From an uncultured Alteromonadaceae bacterium (GTDB lineage Bacteria; Pseudomonadota; Gammaproteobacteria; Enterobacterales; Alteromonadaceae): a stretch of DNA of 64,000 nt. This document shows positions 1 to 9,619 of the stretch, piece after piece; the stretch's first letter is position 1; the number at the start of each line of letters is the position of its first letter. The DNA lies in NCBI GenBank assembly GCA_947501935.1, contig CANMXU010000005.1, forward strand, positions 1-64,000, in the 5' to 3' direction. A program made the translations under genes and the position numbers. Under the pieces are notes generated by a model that worked only from the letters and a program-made list of their open reading frames with translations, ran no database searches and was not told where the DNA came from.

Positions 1-263
1 CTGGCCTTTTTTAATATTTCTCGTTCCATGAGCAAGCGCTTATTATCTTTTCTAAGCTGAATTAACTCAGTTCGCTCCTCTGGTGATAAAGCATCCTCTG
101 ATTTTTTAGCGGCTAATTTATCTTTCCAGTTATAGATTAATTTCGTTGTAATACCTAAAGATTTAGCTGCTTCAGTAACGCTATAACCTTGCTGAGTGAC
201 AAGTGCTACGGCTTCCTCTCTGAATTCATCTGTATATTTTCTAATTGTTCTTTTTTGAGTCAT
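1..263 (-). CDS. IS3-family transposase OrfA (partial, N-terminal 87 residues)
   Basis: OrfA supplies the DNA-binding part of the IS3 transposase, normally joined to the DDE catalytic OrfB by -1 frameshifting. Translation starts at ATG 263 with MTQKRTIRKYTDEFREEAVA, the usual opening of HTH_Tnp_1 proteins. A helix-turn-helix follows (about residues 20-45, GYSVTEAAKSLGI then IYNWKDK). A leucine-zipper-like helix (LIQLRKDNKRLLMEREILKK) comes next and runs off the window edge. The 3' end and any frameshift site lie outside, so whether the element is intact cannot be judged. Confidence 0.9.
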   Translation of the reverse strand, partial: MTQKRTIRKYTDEFREEAVALVTQQGYSVTEAAKSLGITTKLIYNWKDKLAAKKSEDALSPEERTELIQLRKDNKRLLMEREILKKA

Positions 264-330
264 GTTCACACCTTAATTTAATGGAATAATTATCCCTTAT
301 TAAAGTGTGCGGTGCCATTAGAGCAGATCA
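1..330 (-). mobile_element. IS3-family insertion sequence, left-hand part only in window
   Basis: The segment holds the 5' part of an IS3-type OrfA gene reading leftwards out of the window. The probable terminal end is at 330, where the minus strand begins TGATCTGCTC, like the TG...CA ends of IS3-family elements. To the right the host reading frame of the truncated sensor gene resumes, which fixes the junction near 330. The host trinucleotide next to the end is AAC, a candidate 3-bp target duplication; the other copy is outside the window. OrfB and the second end are not visible. Confidence 0.85.
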
Positions 331-1280
331 AACCAACCAACTAATTGATTAAGGAACTCTAAAAGTTCATATACTTCTTTCGACCTTGTTTGGGTAAGTT
401 TAAAAACTTCTTGGTCTAATGTTAAAAAGCCATTTAGTGCGGGAGTATCATCAACCTGCACTTGCTTATCTATTACTGAAGGTAATACTTTATTTAAAGT
501 GAGCGCCCGCACAGTTTCAATTTCTTCACGATAGGCGCTAAAGGTTTTTTCTATATTTTCAAGGGCATTTTTTTCTGCTGGAGATAATACCAGCTTTCCA
601 TATTCTGCTAATAAGCTAAATGAAGCTGCTAACTTTGCTTTTGCAGTATTTAATTTATCAATATTTGAACGTAATACGGCATTTTTAAAATGATGGATAA
701 AGCCATCGTAGCCCATATTAGCTCTCAACCTTACAAGTAGCCGGTATTTACTTTTATCTTGCTCTAAGTTCGCCTTAATTTGCTCTTTATTTAATGTTTC
801 GAGCCCTTGTACCGCTAATTGGTCACTAACATAAACAAGCTTATCAACCTGCTGTGGCGTTTGCCCTTGTGCAAATGCTTTTTTGGCTAAATTTAACTGT
901 TTTTGATAACGAACAAAGGTATTTTTAATATCTGTTAATGCTGCGGCTTCATTAGCACTACCCCCTAAAGTATAGAAATAATTTATTGAGGCATGTGCTT
1001 CAATTAACTTGCCGTTAGCTGCCTCAAAGTATTTGTTTTCAGCTCTTAAAATATAATTTTTAAAATGATGAATAACTCCGCCATAGCCCAGTTCAGCTTG
1101 CAAAGAAGCGGTTAGTTTAGTTTTATCTGACCTATCAATTTGATAAATTTTCCAAGAATCACGCACAATAGATACGTTGGCATCAATAACAATAAGATTC
1201 ACTATCCCTAATAAACCAAGTAAAGCAAAAGACACACTAAAAATAAAACTAATTGTCTTTAATTTCAAATGATTAAACAT
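318..1280 (-). pseudogene. Membrane sensor/chemoreceptor N-terminal half, truncated by IS3 insertion
   Basis: What remains is an N-terminal transmembrane helix (residues about 10-32) and a long helical extracytoplasmic region with two copies of a motif about 130 residues apart: GYGGVIHHFKNYILR and GYDGFIHHFKNAVLR. This HHFKN..LR sensor module is found in methyl-accepting chemotaxis proteins and some GGDEF proteins of marine gammaproteobacteria. The frame enters the IS at 330, so the last residues (DLL) and the stop are IS-encoded. The second membrane helix and the output domain (HAMP/MCP signalling or GGDEF) are missing. Host sequence is 331-1280. Which output it had cannot be told from here. 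Confidence 0.8.
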
Positions 1281-1464
1281 AGTAAGAAATAACCTCTTAA
1301 TGTGTTCGCTAATAATAAGTATAACAACTAAATTTTAGGAGGTTGTCTGGATAGACTTTCTTTTATAAATAATAGGGTTAAATATAGGTCTATATAATCC
1401 TTTCAAATAAATAACGATTAAGTTAGCTTTATTAGCTGTTAATAGTGAGTTTATTTTTAGCTAA

Positions 1465-1680
1465 GTAATAGAAGAGCGCTACGTGCAAGACGGTAATATT
1501 TGGTCGTCGGCTGGAGTATCTGCGGGCATGGACATGACACTTGCTTATATCGCGGATTATTTTGGTGAAAACGTAGCGGCAACAATACAATTAAATGCCG
1601 AGTATTATCCGTCACCAAAAGTATATGGCTGCCCTGCTGACAACCCTAAAGTATCGAGCTACATAAAAAATATAAATTAA
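1465..1680 (+). pseudogene. DJ-1/PfpI (GlxA/ThiJ-like) family C-terminal fragment
   Basis: The frame reads VIEERYVQDGNIWSSAGVSA and continues with GMDMTLAYIADYFGENVA and a final EYYPSP. These match the end of DJ-1/PfpI amidotransferase-like domains (DGNIWTSAGVSAGxDxxL...). An in-frame TAA at 1462 precedes it, and the nucleophile-elbow cysteine region and the rest of the Rossmann-like domain are absent upstream. It is therefore a remnant, not a complete gene. The only nearby start is a GTG at 1483 with no convincing ribosome site. It sits beside another damaged gene, which suggests local decay. Confidence 0.7.
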
Positions 1681-1906
1681 CTTAAGCCAAAACTCAGCTT
1701 TTCAATAATTAGCTGTACCCTTCATAATTAATTGCTTTGTCCCTATTCATAAACTCTACCTCACGTAAACTAGCGTTAGGTAGCAGTGCTATAAAAAGTA
1801 CTAACTTGCCGCTAAAAAGTGGGAAAAGTTTGTCTATATCAAACAAAAGGCTAATTTTTATTAAGCGCTCACTAATTTTTGTTAGATTGTCACTTCCCCA
1901 ACACAG

Positions 1907-2536
1907 ATGAACAATAATATGAACAGTGAACAGAGCAATGGCTCACTCGGTATTTTTCCCAAGTCGTGGAGTGAACAACACGCTGGTCGTATTCCCGGCA
2001 ACATTCCTATTTGGGTTGGCATACTGTCTGAACTCACTGAATTTGCCATATTCTTTGTTGCCTATTTTGTTGCCAAATTTTATTACCCTGACGTTTTTAT
2101 TACAGGGCCACAAAGCTTACATACCTCGTTAGGTGTTGCTAATACCATTATTTTGCTCACCAGTAGTTATTTTATGGCTAAAGCTATGGTGAATATTCGT
2201 CTTGATAATCTAGCAAAATGTGAACGCTATTTATGGCTAGCCTTTTTTTGTGGTTGTATGTATTTAGCAGTTAAAACCTGGGAATTTCATTGGAACGACT
2301 TACAAGGTTTTAGCACCAATACCAGCGAATTTTTTACCGTATATTATTACATGACCTTTAATCACTTCTTACATGTTGGTTGGGCTTCTTGCGCTATTTT
2401 ATGGGTAATATTTCGTTTACGCAGCGGCGCTTATTCTGCGCAAAATAATGCCGGCTTAGAAGCCTTAGCGGTTTACTGGCACATGATAGATTTAATGTGG
2501 ATTTTAATTTTTCCACTGCTCTATGTATTGAGGTAA
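1907..2536 (+). CDS. norE: Cytochrome c oxidase subunit III-like protein, NorE type
   Basis: The 209-residue protein has about five hydrophobic membrane segments (near residues 40-60, 77-95, 108-128, 145-167 and 188-207), typical of the heme-copper oxidase subunit III family. In denitrifiers NorE accompanies the NorCB nitric oxide reductase; it lacks redox centres and is thought to help assembly or activity. Here no catalytic norB/norC lies nearby, so it is an orphan subunit. ATG 1907 was taken; ATG 1919 is an alternative. A NorF-like membrane protein follows directly, so the two are probably co-transcribed. The norE name is by family resemblance. Confidence 0.7.
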   Translation: MNNNMNSEQSNGSLGIFPKSWSEQHAGRIPGNIPIWVGILSELTEFAIFFVAYFVAKFYYPDVFITGPQSLHTSLGVANTIILLTSSYFMAKAMVNIRLDNLAKCERYLWLAFFCGCMYLAVKTWEFHWNDLQGFSTNTSEFFTVYYYMTFNHFLHVGWASCAILWVIFRLRSGAYSAQNNAGLEALAVYWHMIDLMWILIFPLLYVLR

Positions 2537-2542
2537 TTGAAG

Positions 2543-2800
2543 ATGATAAAACGATGCGGCAAGTTAGAGTGGTTTTTATTTACCCTAATAGCAATAACTC
2601 TATTTAACACCTTTTTAGGGGAGCGATTTGCTTCAACTGTGTTAGTTAATATTATTATTGCAGCGACAGTTACTTACAAAGGTTTTACTGTAATTGACCA
2701 TTTTATGGAATTAAAGTCAGGGAATAAACATTTACGTTTTTTGATGAAATTCTATTTTCTAATTTTTCCGTCGATGATAATCATTAGCGCATTTTATTAG
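2543..2800 (+). CDS. norF: Small membrane protein, NorF / cytochrome oxidase subunit IV-like
   Basis: This is a protein of about 85 residues with three hydrophobic stretches (LEWFLFTLIAITLFN, VLVNIIIAATVTY, FYFLIFPSMIIISAFY) and the central motif TYKGFTVIDHFMELK. That motif resembles the prokaryotic cytochrome c oxidase subunit IV/NorF family (K-x-x-x-I-x-x-F-M-E-L). It begins 6 nt after the NorE-like stop (ATG 2543; a TTG at 2537 touching that stop is possible). The tight coupling supports a two-gene unit in the inner membrane. Its molecular role is not established. Confidence 0.65.
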   Translation: MIKRCGKLEWFLFTLIAITLFNTFLGERFASTVLVNIIIAATVTYKGFTVIDHFMELKSGNKHLRFLMKFYFLIFPSMIIISAFY

Positions 2801-2848
2801 CCAAGTGCTTATTTACACTAATGGAAGTAAAAACAAAAACACAATAAA

Positions 2849-3499
2849 TTAACGGTTAAATTTAAGAATATGGCCTTTAAATTCTTTTTCCAAATAATCA
2901 GTATGAATTGGTTTTTGCTGAGTGGCAGTAAAACCGAAGGTTTCCATCTTCTTCTTTAATTTATTTTTTCTGCCGCGGCCAGGATCAACTAATATCACCT
3001 CACAGCTCGGATTTGCATGCCCGTCGATAAAGCTCGCCAGTAATTCGATATGGCTGTCTTCATATAATAAGTCGCTACCGATGATCAAATCAAAAAGGCC
3101 AAGTGTGTCTTCTTTATCAGACCAGTCAACTTGCTCGAAAGCAATGGCTTTATCTTGATTTAACAATGTATTTCGAAGTAAGAACTTTTGCACTTCAGGA
3201 TGGTAGTCAGTTGCGGTAATATCAGCACATTGTTTATTAAGCATTAAGCTCGACAACGCCATACCACAACCTACTTCTAATATTCTTTTAGTATCGGTTT
3301 CATGCTCATTAATAAAATGAGCAAGAACTAAACTCGACGGCCAAATAACACCAAAAATAGGCCAAGCAGCTGAAGAAATACCAAGCTTTTCGGCAATATT
3401 ATCAGGGTCTTGAAATTCTTGTTTATCACGTAACGTACACAGGTGAATATCGGTTTTACCAAACTCTACGGTTTGGTAGCATAGGCGTAAATCTGTCAT
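2849..3499 (-). CDS. Class I SAM-dependent methyltransferase (METTL21/methyltransferase-16-like)
   Basis: The Rossmann methyltransferase signature is present: motif I LEVGCGMALSS, an acidic residue after strand 2 (ITATDYHPEV), and DLIIGSDLLYE at motif IV. The region before motif I (FGVIWPSSLVLAHFI) is typical of the METTL21/Nnt1-like group, several of which methylate lysines in proteins; the substrate here is unknown. I chose ATG 3499 (MTDLRLCYQTVEF) over a TTG at 3529, giving 216 residues. It is a single gene convergent with the NorE/F pair. Confidence 0.75.
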   Translation of the reverse strand: MTDLRLCYQTVEFGKTDIHLCTLRDKQEFQDPDNIAEKLGISSAAWPIFGVIWPSSLVLAHFINEHETDTKRILEVGCGMALSSLMLNKQCADITATDYHPEVQKFLLRNTLLNQDKAIAFEQVDWSDKEDTLGLFDLIIGSDLLYEDSHIELLASFIDGHANPSCEVILVDPGRGRKNKLKKKMETFGFTATQQKPIHTDYLEKEFKGHILKFNR

Positions 3500-3809
3500 T
3501 GGCTGTCTCAAAATTGAGCGCTGAGCCAACTATCGGGGATAAGTGACAAAACGAGGATGTACTCTAGGGTATAGTACCTGACTGAAAAAACAACACATTT
3601 CACCGGTTAACAGTTTCTCCTTCATTCAATAATGAGTGCTAAGTAACTATTTTGCCAAATACATTAACCAACAATACGTATCAATTATCTTCCAAAAACC
3701 AATATTTTCTATAATAAATTTTCCATTTCAATTATTAGCGAATAACGGCAAATGTTACAGTTTAGTAAAATATGATAAAACCATGCAAATTAACGAATAA
3801 GAGAGCCAA

Positions 3810-5147
3810 GTGCAAAGCGATATTTCCTTTAAGCGAATCAAACAATTTCCACAATTAATGTGGATACTACTTTTTGGCTCATTTATTACCCGTGGCAGCT
3901 ATTACATGGTATGGCCATTTTTGGCGGTGATCCTCTACCAAAAGTTTGCTTTATCAGCGACTGAAGTTGGCTTGATCTTGTCAAACGCAGCACTTATTTC
4001 AGTATTAGTTAGCTTTGTTGGCAGTGCCTTATCAGACCGTATTGGTCGACACCAGCTAATGTACGCCAGCGGTATTTTATACATTATCTCGTTTTCAATA
4101 CTCGCTGAAGTAGACAGCCTAACGGGCTATGTTGTGGTGATCACCCTGTGTTCAATTGCCACCGCCCTTTGGCGACCTTTAACTTCGGCACTTATTGGCG
4201 ATATTATTGACGATACCAAAACGCGTGAACTGGCAATGCAGTCACTTTATTTTGTGGTAAATGTTGGTTGTGCTGTTGGCCCAATTGTCGGTGTATGGCT
4301 TGGTTTAACCGGCGAGCAATCAAGCTTTTATATTACAGCAGGTGCATTTGCATTTTTACTGGCATTGCTTTTTTGGGGCTTTCATCAACACCCCGTAAAG
4401 GTATCAACAGCTATTATTGATGAAAATGAAAGTGAAAAAACTGAGGATAGTAAAGCGTTCGAACAAAATAGTTCCGTAGATTCAGAGCATCCCCCTAAGG
4501 TAAAAGCGGCTAAAAACCGTAGCCAAATGCTCACTATTTTACTAGAAGATAAACTTTTACAGTGTCTTATTCTCGCTAATATATTGTGTATGTTTATTTA
4601 TGCACAAATGGACAGCTCGTTAATTCAATACCTAACAAGGGCTAAAGTACCTGACTTATTAGAATTGATTTCGTCAATGATCTTCACCAACGCACTGGTG
4701 ATCATTTCATTTCAATTTATATTACTGAAACTATTAGCCAGTTTAAGTTTAGTTGCTCGTATTCAAGTAGGTTTAGTATTGTTAATGCTGTCGCAACTGT
4801 GGTTAGCGCTAAATCCATTAACCCTATTTTGGGGCTTTATTGGCGCCATTGTCGTGATGAGTTTAGCTGAGGCCATATTATTTCCAAGCATGAATGTTCA
4901 TATCGACCGTTTAGCGCCGGCGCACTTACGTGGGGCATATTTTGGCGCATCGTCATTTTATGAATTTGGTTTTGCTATTGCGCCACTTGGCGGCGGTATT
5001 ATTCTCGACCAGTTAGGCGGCTTTTGGTTATTTATTATCACCGCCGTTTTATCGCTGTTGGTTATTTATTTGTATAGCATTTTAGAAAAGCTGCCCCGGC
5101 CAAACTTTGAAAAATTCAAAGTTAAATCTGCACTAGAAAGAATATAA
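3810..5147 (+). CDS. MFS transporter, drug/metabolite efflux type
   Basis: The 445-residue protein has about 12 predicted membrane segments in two halves. MFS motif A appears after TM2 (GSALSDRIGRHQ). The halves are joined by a long charged cytoplasmic loop (about residues 195-245, rich in Glu, Ser and Lys). The second half ends with GGGIILDQLGGFWLF. The GTG start at 3810 follows AAGAGAG, a usable ribosome site. Substrate is not recognisable from sequence; the family mostly uses the proton gradient for export. It stands alone and is followed by a hairpin. Confidence 0.8.
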   Translation: MQSDISFKRIKQFPQLMWILLFGSFITRGSYYMVWPFLAVILYQKFALSATEVGLILSNAALISVLVSFVGSALSDRIGRHQLMYASGILYIISFSILAEVDSLTGYVVVITLCSIATALWRPLTSALIGDIIDDTKTRELAMQSLYFVVNVGCAVGPIVGVWLGLTGEQSSFYITAGAFAFLLALLFWGFHQHPVKVSTAIIDENESEKTEDSKAFEQNSSVDSEHPPKVKAAKNRSQMLTILLEDKLLQCLILANILCMFIYAQMDSSLIQYLTRAKVPDLLELISSMIFTNALVIISFQFILLKLLASLSLVARIQVGLVLLMLSQLWLALNPLTLFWGFIGAIVVMSLAEAILFPSMNVHIDRLAPAHLRGAYFGASSFYEFGFAIAPLGGGIILDQLGGFWLFIITAVLSLLVIYLYSILEKLPRPNFEKFKVKSALERI

Positions 5148-5215
5148 GTTTCTTTAAACGACGCGTAATAATCGCTAAAAACACCAATACTAAATAGAAA
5201 ACGTTCCTAAAAATC

Positions 5216-5251
5216 ACAGCTACTTTTACTTCAAAGAAGTAGCTGTTCCTT
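5216..5251 (+). terminator. Hairpin after the MFS gene
   Basis: ACAGCTACTT (5216-5225) pairs perfectly with AAGTAGCTGT (5237-5246) around an 11-nt loop, followed by TTCCTTCT. The stem is good but the T-run is interrupted, so termination may be modest. Confidence 0.55.
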
Positions 5252-5403
5252 CTATTAAAACAACACCAATTTAGTCATAAGATTTTATTGTTTTTAATTT
5301 AACCAAAGCTTTGTGGATTTATCATACTTACTACTCTTTATTAGCGGTGAAAGTAAATGTACTCATGCAATAAACTTAAATAATAAAGCTAATAGGTAGT
5401 GTT

Positions 5404-8400
5404 ATGTACAAGGGAATAATTAGAAATAATAAACGCAAGTTTATCAGCGCAGCATTGATGTCTGCTTTGTTTACTACTGCGAGTTCAGCCAGTGAGGTTT
5501 TATTTGCTGACGATTTTGAGCAAAATAATTTAACTAACAGTAGTTGGGAAATTTCTCAACGTGGGCAAGTATTGCCTATGGCTAATGCAGGTTTTGAAAG
5601 CAGAACCGCAGCTAGGTTAAAGCTTCGTGGTTATATGGAGAAAACAGTTAGTACCGTAGGGTTTCACAGCGTAACTCTTGATTACGTTAGAAAAATGGCT
5701 CTTGGTTCTAGTATACAAATGGGCCGCTTTAGCGAAGCTCCAAGACCTTCATTTAATAGTCAGGGTAGTAATAGCCCTGTAAAAGGTGGGATGTCGGTTA
5801 AATGGTCAATCGATGGTATTGAATGGCATTTATTAGACACGAGTGAAGTAGCAAGCTGGCAAGCCACTACGGTCGCTTTACCAAAAGAAGCAAACAACCA
5901 AGAACAAGTCACTTTACGTTTTAGCATAGACGCACACAGCGCAGCAGCGACAACATATTTAGATAATATCAGCATAACAGCCAACAAAACGGTAATAAAT
6001 CCTAACGTAATTGAAGCCAAATGGCAGCATGAAAACTTAACAACTGTAACACTTGCAAGCGCAGCCCAAACCAGTGGGCTTTATGCGTTAGCCGACAGCG
6101 CTAACAATGCTATTGAGATCAGAGATGTTAGACAAGACCTGCAGCATAATATTAGCAATGATGTAATAGATAACACTTTAGCTAACCTTAACATTTTTGC
6201 AGAATACAACATTTGTTCAATGACCTTAACGCCAAGTGGTCGACAATTATTTATTGGTATTTGCAGCCAAGATGAAAATGACAACAGCGACCTTATTCTT
6301 GCTTATAACCTAAATACTAAGCAACTGGATATTTTTGCTCAGTTAACGATCAGCCAAACACAATCAAAAACCAACTATGGTCTTGCCTATTTCAAAGGTG
6401 AACTATTTGTAGGCACTGACGCCGGCGTTTATCGCTATCAAGCGGGTAGAAATGCGTTAGCAGATAATGAACTTAATGCCCCCTTTGCATTGTTAACACC
6501 AAGCAACCGCCTAGCAGTTAACGGACTTGCTATTAATATGATTGAGCAAGAGCTTTATCTTAGCACTGAAAATACAGTATATAAGCTAGATTTAAGCAAT
6601 ACCGAGGCAGAGTTAGCACAGCTAACCACAGGTGATAATTTCAAAGCAATTAGTTATGGCCGTACTTATGGCGGAGAATCAACTCATGGACTTTACGTTT
6701 TGAGAAATGATAATAACATTGCCTCAATGCTTGCTATTAGTAGCGATGAATTAAAAGCTAATTTAGAACCTAGCCTAATTCATTATTCAGACTTCATTAC
6801 TGATGTTACCGATATAAGCGCTACTGCTGATGGTAAAATATTACTAGCTGCTAACCACGCCGTGCTTATTTCAGATAGTACAGACAACCATTTGAGTTTT
6901 GATGATTGGTTAGTAGATGAGCTTAATCAATATGTTGCAGCAATAAAAAGCGTTTCAGGCTCGGCTTCGCTTACTGGCACTAATGCGTTAATTCCTGAAG
7001 GATTTTTAGCAAGAAAAATTGTTAGTGAAAACAAAAACCAAAACTTAACCCCCATCGCCGATAATGTGGGTTGGGCGCTATTTTTATTAATGTCTGCTGA
7101 CCAAGTAAGTCCTGACGCTGAAATAGAATCACTAATTGAATTACTTATTCAACGTCACGCTGGCCTGCATCCAGACTTAAAAGGTGGTATTAAAACCATT
7201 GATGGTCACTTTTTAAGGAACTACCTTAATGACGGTAGTCCAAATGAAGCAAACCCTCAATATCAGGTATATACCAGCATGAAGTTTATACCTGCAGTGT
7301 ATAAAGCAGCGGAGTTTTACCCTGACAATAAAAATATTCAATTATATAAAGAATATTTACGTCAAACCATGAAACGAGCCAGCGACACCATTCAGGCTGA
7401 ACAAAGGATCACGTGGCAAAATGACAACTATGGCCCGTTCCCAACCAATAATAGAATGACCAATGAAACATGGATATACGGAGACTTAGGTGCAGCACAA
7501 GACCCTATGGCCACCCAAGACTATGATCAATATGTTTATCGCCGTACTAACATGAATTACGACCACTGGTTAAAAGGTGAACCAGTTATTCTAGCTTCGC
7601 ATTCAGCCTTTATTATTATGGGCGGTTCAATGATCTTAAAGCATCATTTTGATGATGCAGACTGGTCACAGCAAAATAGGAACTACTATGCCGTAACTAT
7701 GGCCGCAAGTGATGAGTTAGGCGCACCATACTTTGCTGCATTTTCAGCTGGAAACAACCCTTATAATGGCTCAAGTTATTATAATGACGGCCCAAGCGAT
7801 CACCCTGGTGACGTGATTCACTTTCCTGCCGTATTAGGATTAGGCCAACTAGGTTGGACTTCACCTATGGTAGGTGGTTATCAAGCCTACCGTGACGGTC
7901 GTCGTCAAGCTATGCTAAATGGTGCCGATGGTAGTAGTTTGTCGATGCTAACGCGTTGGTCAAATCAAGATGCTAGCTATTCAATGGACTCTGTAGGTAT
8001 TGCTGATTTTTGGTATGGTGCCATGGGCTTAGTTGAAACAATTAAACCTGGTACTTTAGATACCATTCGTGATGAGTTTTATCGACCACAATTAGAGCAA
8101 GCGTTGTTATCAAATGGTAATACTGAACTTCACTATTCAAAAATAACGCCTCGCAGAGTTATTGCTACTACCGATAGTGGCGATGAACACTCTTTTGGCT
8201 TTCAATTATCACCGTTTGAAGTGCCTAATTCTTCTGAATTTAGCCAATTTGAAGTGCTTGATCCTGAAGGGGAACTATTAGAACTAAATCAAATATTTGT
8301 GAACAATGCGCCTTTTGTTAATCCTGATTTTGAACAAGGTATAACGGGTTGGTCAACATTTGGAGACTACAAATTCTACCAACCACAAGTTGACGGTGTC

Positions 8401-9270
8401 AGTATTGTTGGTAGAAGTGCTGAAGTGCGAACGGTACCATCAAGTACTTCGCAAACATCAGGCCTTAGCCAAACACTTGACCTGTCGGTCGACTTAACCA
8501 AAACTCGCTACATCATTCGAGCAAACGGTGCTATTGCCACCTCAGAACCAACAGGTAACGGCTATTTAAGAATTCGATGGGATAACGATGCTGATGAAAG
8601 CAATGGCTTTTCATCAGAGCTGATCAGTAATCAAGTATCGAATACTGAATCAACAACTGAGTTTTTGCTCAATGCTCAAAAACCAGCTAATACTAGCTTC
8701 TTGCATATAGCTTTTGTTGTTGAAGCTGTAGAAGCGAAATACCAGCGCTTTATATTTGATAACTTATCTGTGGTTCGTTTGGGTGCCAAAATGAGTCTAT
8801 TCAATGGTAATTTTGAAAAAGGTACCAATGCATGGAAGAATATCTCCTCAACCGTCACCTTAACCACAGACCCTGATAAAGTGTTAGAAGGGACTCAGTC
8901 ATTAAGCTTTGTTGTTGGCGCCGGCGTAACAAGCTGGAAATCAGCAACAAGAAACCTATCAGTAACTAATGATCCATTAGGTACACGTTACATCTTTAGA
9001 TTAGATGCAAAAGCAATCAGAATGACTGACTCTGATTTTGAAATATATATTGAAACTTATGATATTGAAGGTAATAAAATTATTACTCGTAATGATATTG
9101 GTGACATATTGCCAAGTACAGACGGCGAAATTAATTTCACTTTCAGAAAGCGTCCTGGTGATGCCAGCTACAAAATAGTCTTTAGAATGAGACGTAATAG
9201 CAAAGCATCGACAGGTACTGATGAGGTCATTATTGATAATTTACGACTTGATAAAGAGCAATTATTTTAG
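5404..9270 (+). CDS. Large secreted multidomain protein of unknown function
   Basis: The 1288 residues begin with a signal peptide (cleavage probably after the ASSAS near residue 29). Four regions can be seen. Residues about 32-195 form a beta-sandwich-like module ending YLDNISITA, similar to reelin-type or carbohydrate-binding jelly rolls. Residues about 205-500 carry repeated short blades such as LYALADSANN and LYLSTENTVYKLDL, suggesting a beta-propeller. Residues about 550-935 form a mostly helical region rich in Trp, Tyr and Asn (GWALFLLMSAD, NDNYGPFPTNNRM, NDGPSDHPGDVIHFP) like an (alpha/alpha) barrel. Two related C-terminal modules start NPDFEQGITGW (about 973) and NGNFEKGTNAW (about 1133). 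A polysaccharide-active role is inference; I could not assign a known enzyme family. It is monocistronic with a hairpin at its end. Confidence 0.6.
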   Translation: MYKGIIRNNKRKFISAALMSALFTTASSASEVLFADDFEQNNLTNSSWEISQRGQVLPMANAGFESRTAARLKLRGYMEKTVSTVGFHSVTLDYVRKMALGSSIQMGRFSEAPRPSFNSQGSNSPVKGGMSVKWSIDGIEWHLLDTSEVASWQATTVALPKEANNQEQVTLRFSIDAHSAAATTYLDNISITANKTVINPNVIEAKWQHENLTTVTLASAAQTSGLYALADSANNAIEIRDVRQDLQHNISNDVIDNTLANLNIFAEYNICSMTLTPSGRQLFIGICSQDENDNSDLILAYNLNTKQLDIFAQLTISQTQSKTNYGLAYFKGELFVGTDAGVYRYQAGRNALADNELNAPFALLTPSNRLAVNGLAINMIEQELYLSTENTVYKLDLSNTEAELAQLTTGDNFKAISYGRTYGGESTHGLYVLRNDNNIASMLAISSDELKANLEPSLIHYSDFITDVTDISATADGKILLAANHAVLISDSTDNHLSFDDWLVDELNQYVAAIKSVSGSASLTGTNALIPEGFLARKIVSENKNQNLTPIADNVGWALFLLMSADQVSPDAEIESLIELLIQRHAGLHPDLKGGIKTIDGHFLRNYLNDGSPNEANPQYQVYTSMKFIPAVYKAAEFYPDNKNIQLYKEYLRQTMKRASDTIQAEQRITWQNDNYGPFPTNNRMTNETWIYGDLGAAQDPMATQDYDQYVYRRTNMNYDHWLKGEPVILASHSAFIIMGGSMILKHHFDDADWSQQNRNYYAVTMAASDELGAPYFAAFSAGNNPYNGSSYYNDGPSDHPGDVIHFPAVLGLGQLGWTSPMVGGYQAYRDGRRQAMLNGADGSSLSMLTRWSNQDASYSMDSVGIADFWYGAMGLVETIKPGTLDTIRDEFYRPQLEQALLSNGNTELHYSKITPRRVIATTDSGDEHSFGFQLSPFEVPNSSEFSQFEVLDPEGELLELNQIFVNNAPFVNPDFEQGITGWSTFGDYKFYQPQVDGVSIVGRSAEVRTVPSSTSQTSGLSQTLDLSVDLTKTRYIIRANGAIATSEPTGNGYLRIRWDNDADESNGFSSELISNQVSNTESTTEFLLNAQKPANTSFLHIAFVVEAVEAKYQRFIFDNLSVVRLGAKMSLFNGNFEKGTNAWKNISSTVTLTTDPDKVLEGTQSLSFVVGAGVTSWKSATRNLSVTNDPLGTRYIFRLDAKAIRMTDSDFEIYIETYDIEGNKIITRNDIGDILPSTDGEINFTFRKRPGDASYKIVFRMRRNSKASTGTDEVIIDNLRLDKEQLF

Positions 9271-9291
9271 GTATTAAATTTAATGTTATTG

Positions 9292-9337
9292 ATTACGCTA
9301 GCTTTACTAAAACTTAGCTAGCGTAATTAAGTTATTT
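9292..9337 (+). terminator. Terminator of the large secreted protein; 349-bp gap 9271-9619
   Basis: ATTACGCTAGC (9292-9302) pairs perfectly with GCTAGCGTAAT (9317-9327), then a T-rich stretch TTATTTTAT. The rest of the gap to the next gene (to 9619) is AT-rich with no open frame of note; it should hold the promoter of the downstream kinase gene, but I cannot place it with confidence. Confidence 0.7.
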
Positions 9338-9619
9338 TATAACAATTTCATTCTAGACCGATAAAACGACTATATTCTATCCTCCGCTAACATTTTGCTA
9401 GTTACTCACTATTATATATTTTCATCTTCCTAAAGAGCCTATCTAAAAATAAAACAATCCCTTGGTTATTGTTATTTTTCTTAGCCTGCCCATCGTAAAT
9501 ATGTTTAACTTTGCCAATACGACTGTATTCACTTATGATAAAAACAAAGTCGCTAGCGTTTTAAACATTCAGTTTTAAATAGCCACTCCCGCGGAAATAC
9601 CGCTAAGAAGTTACGCTTT

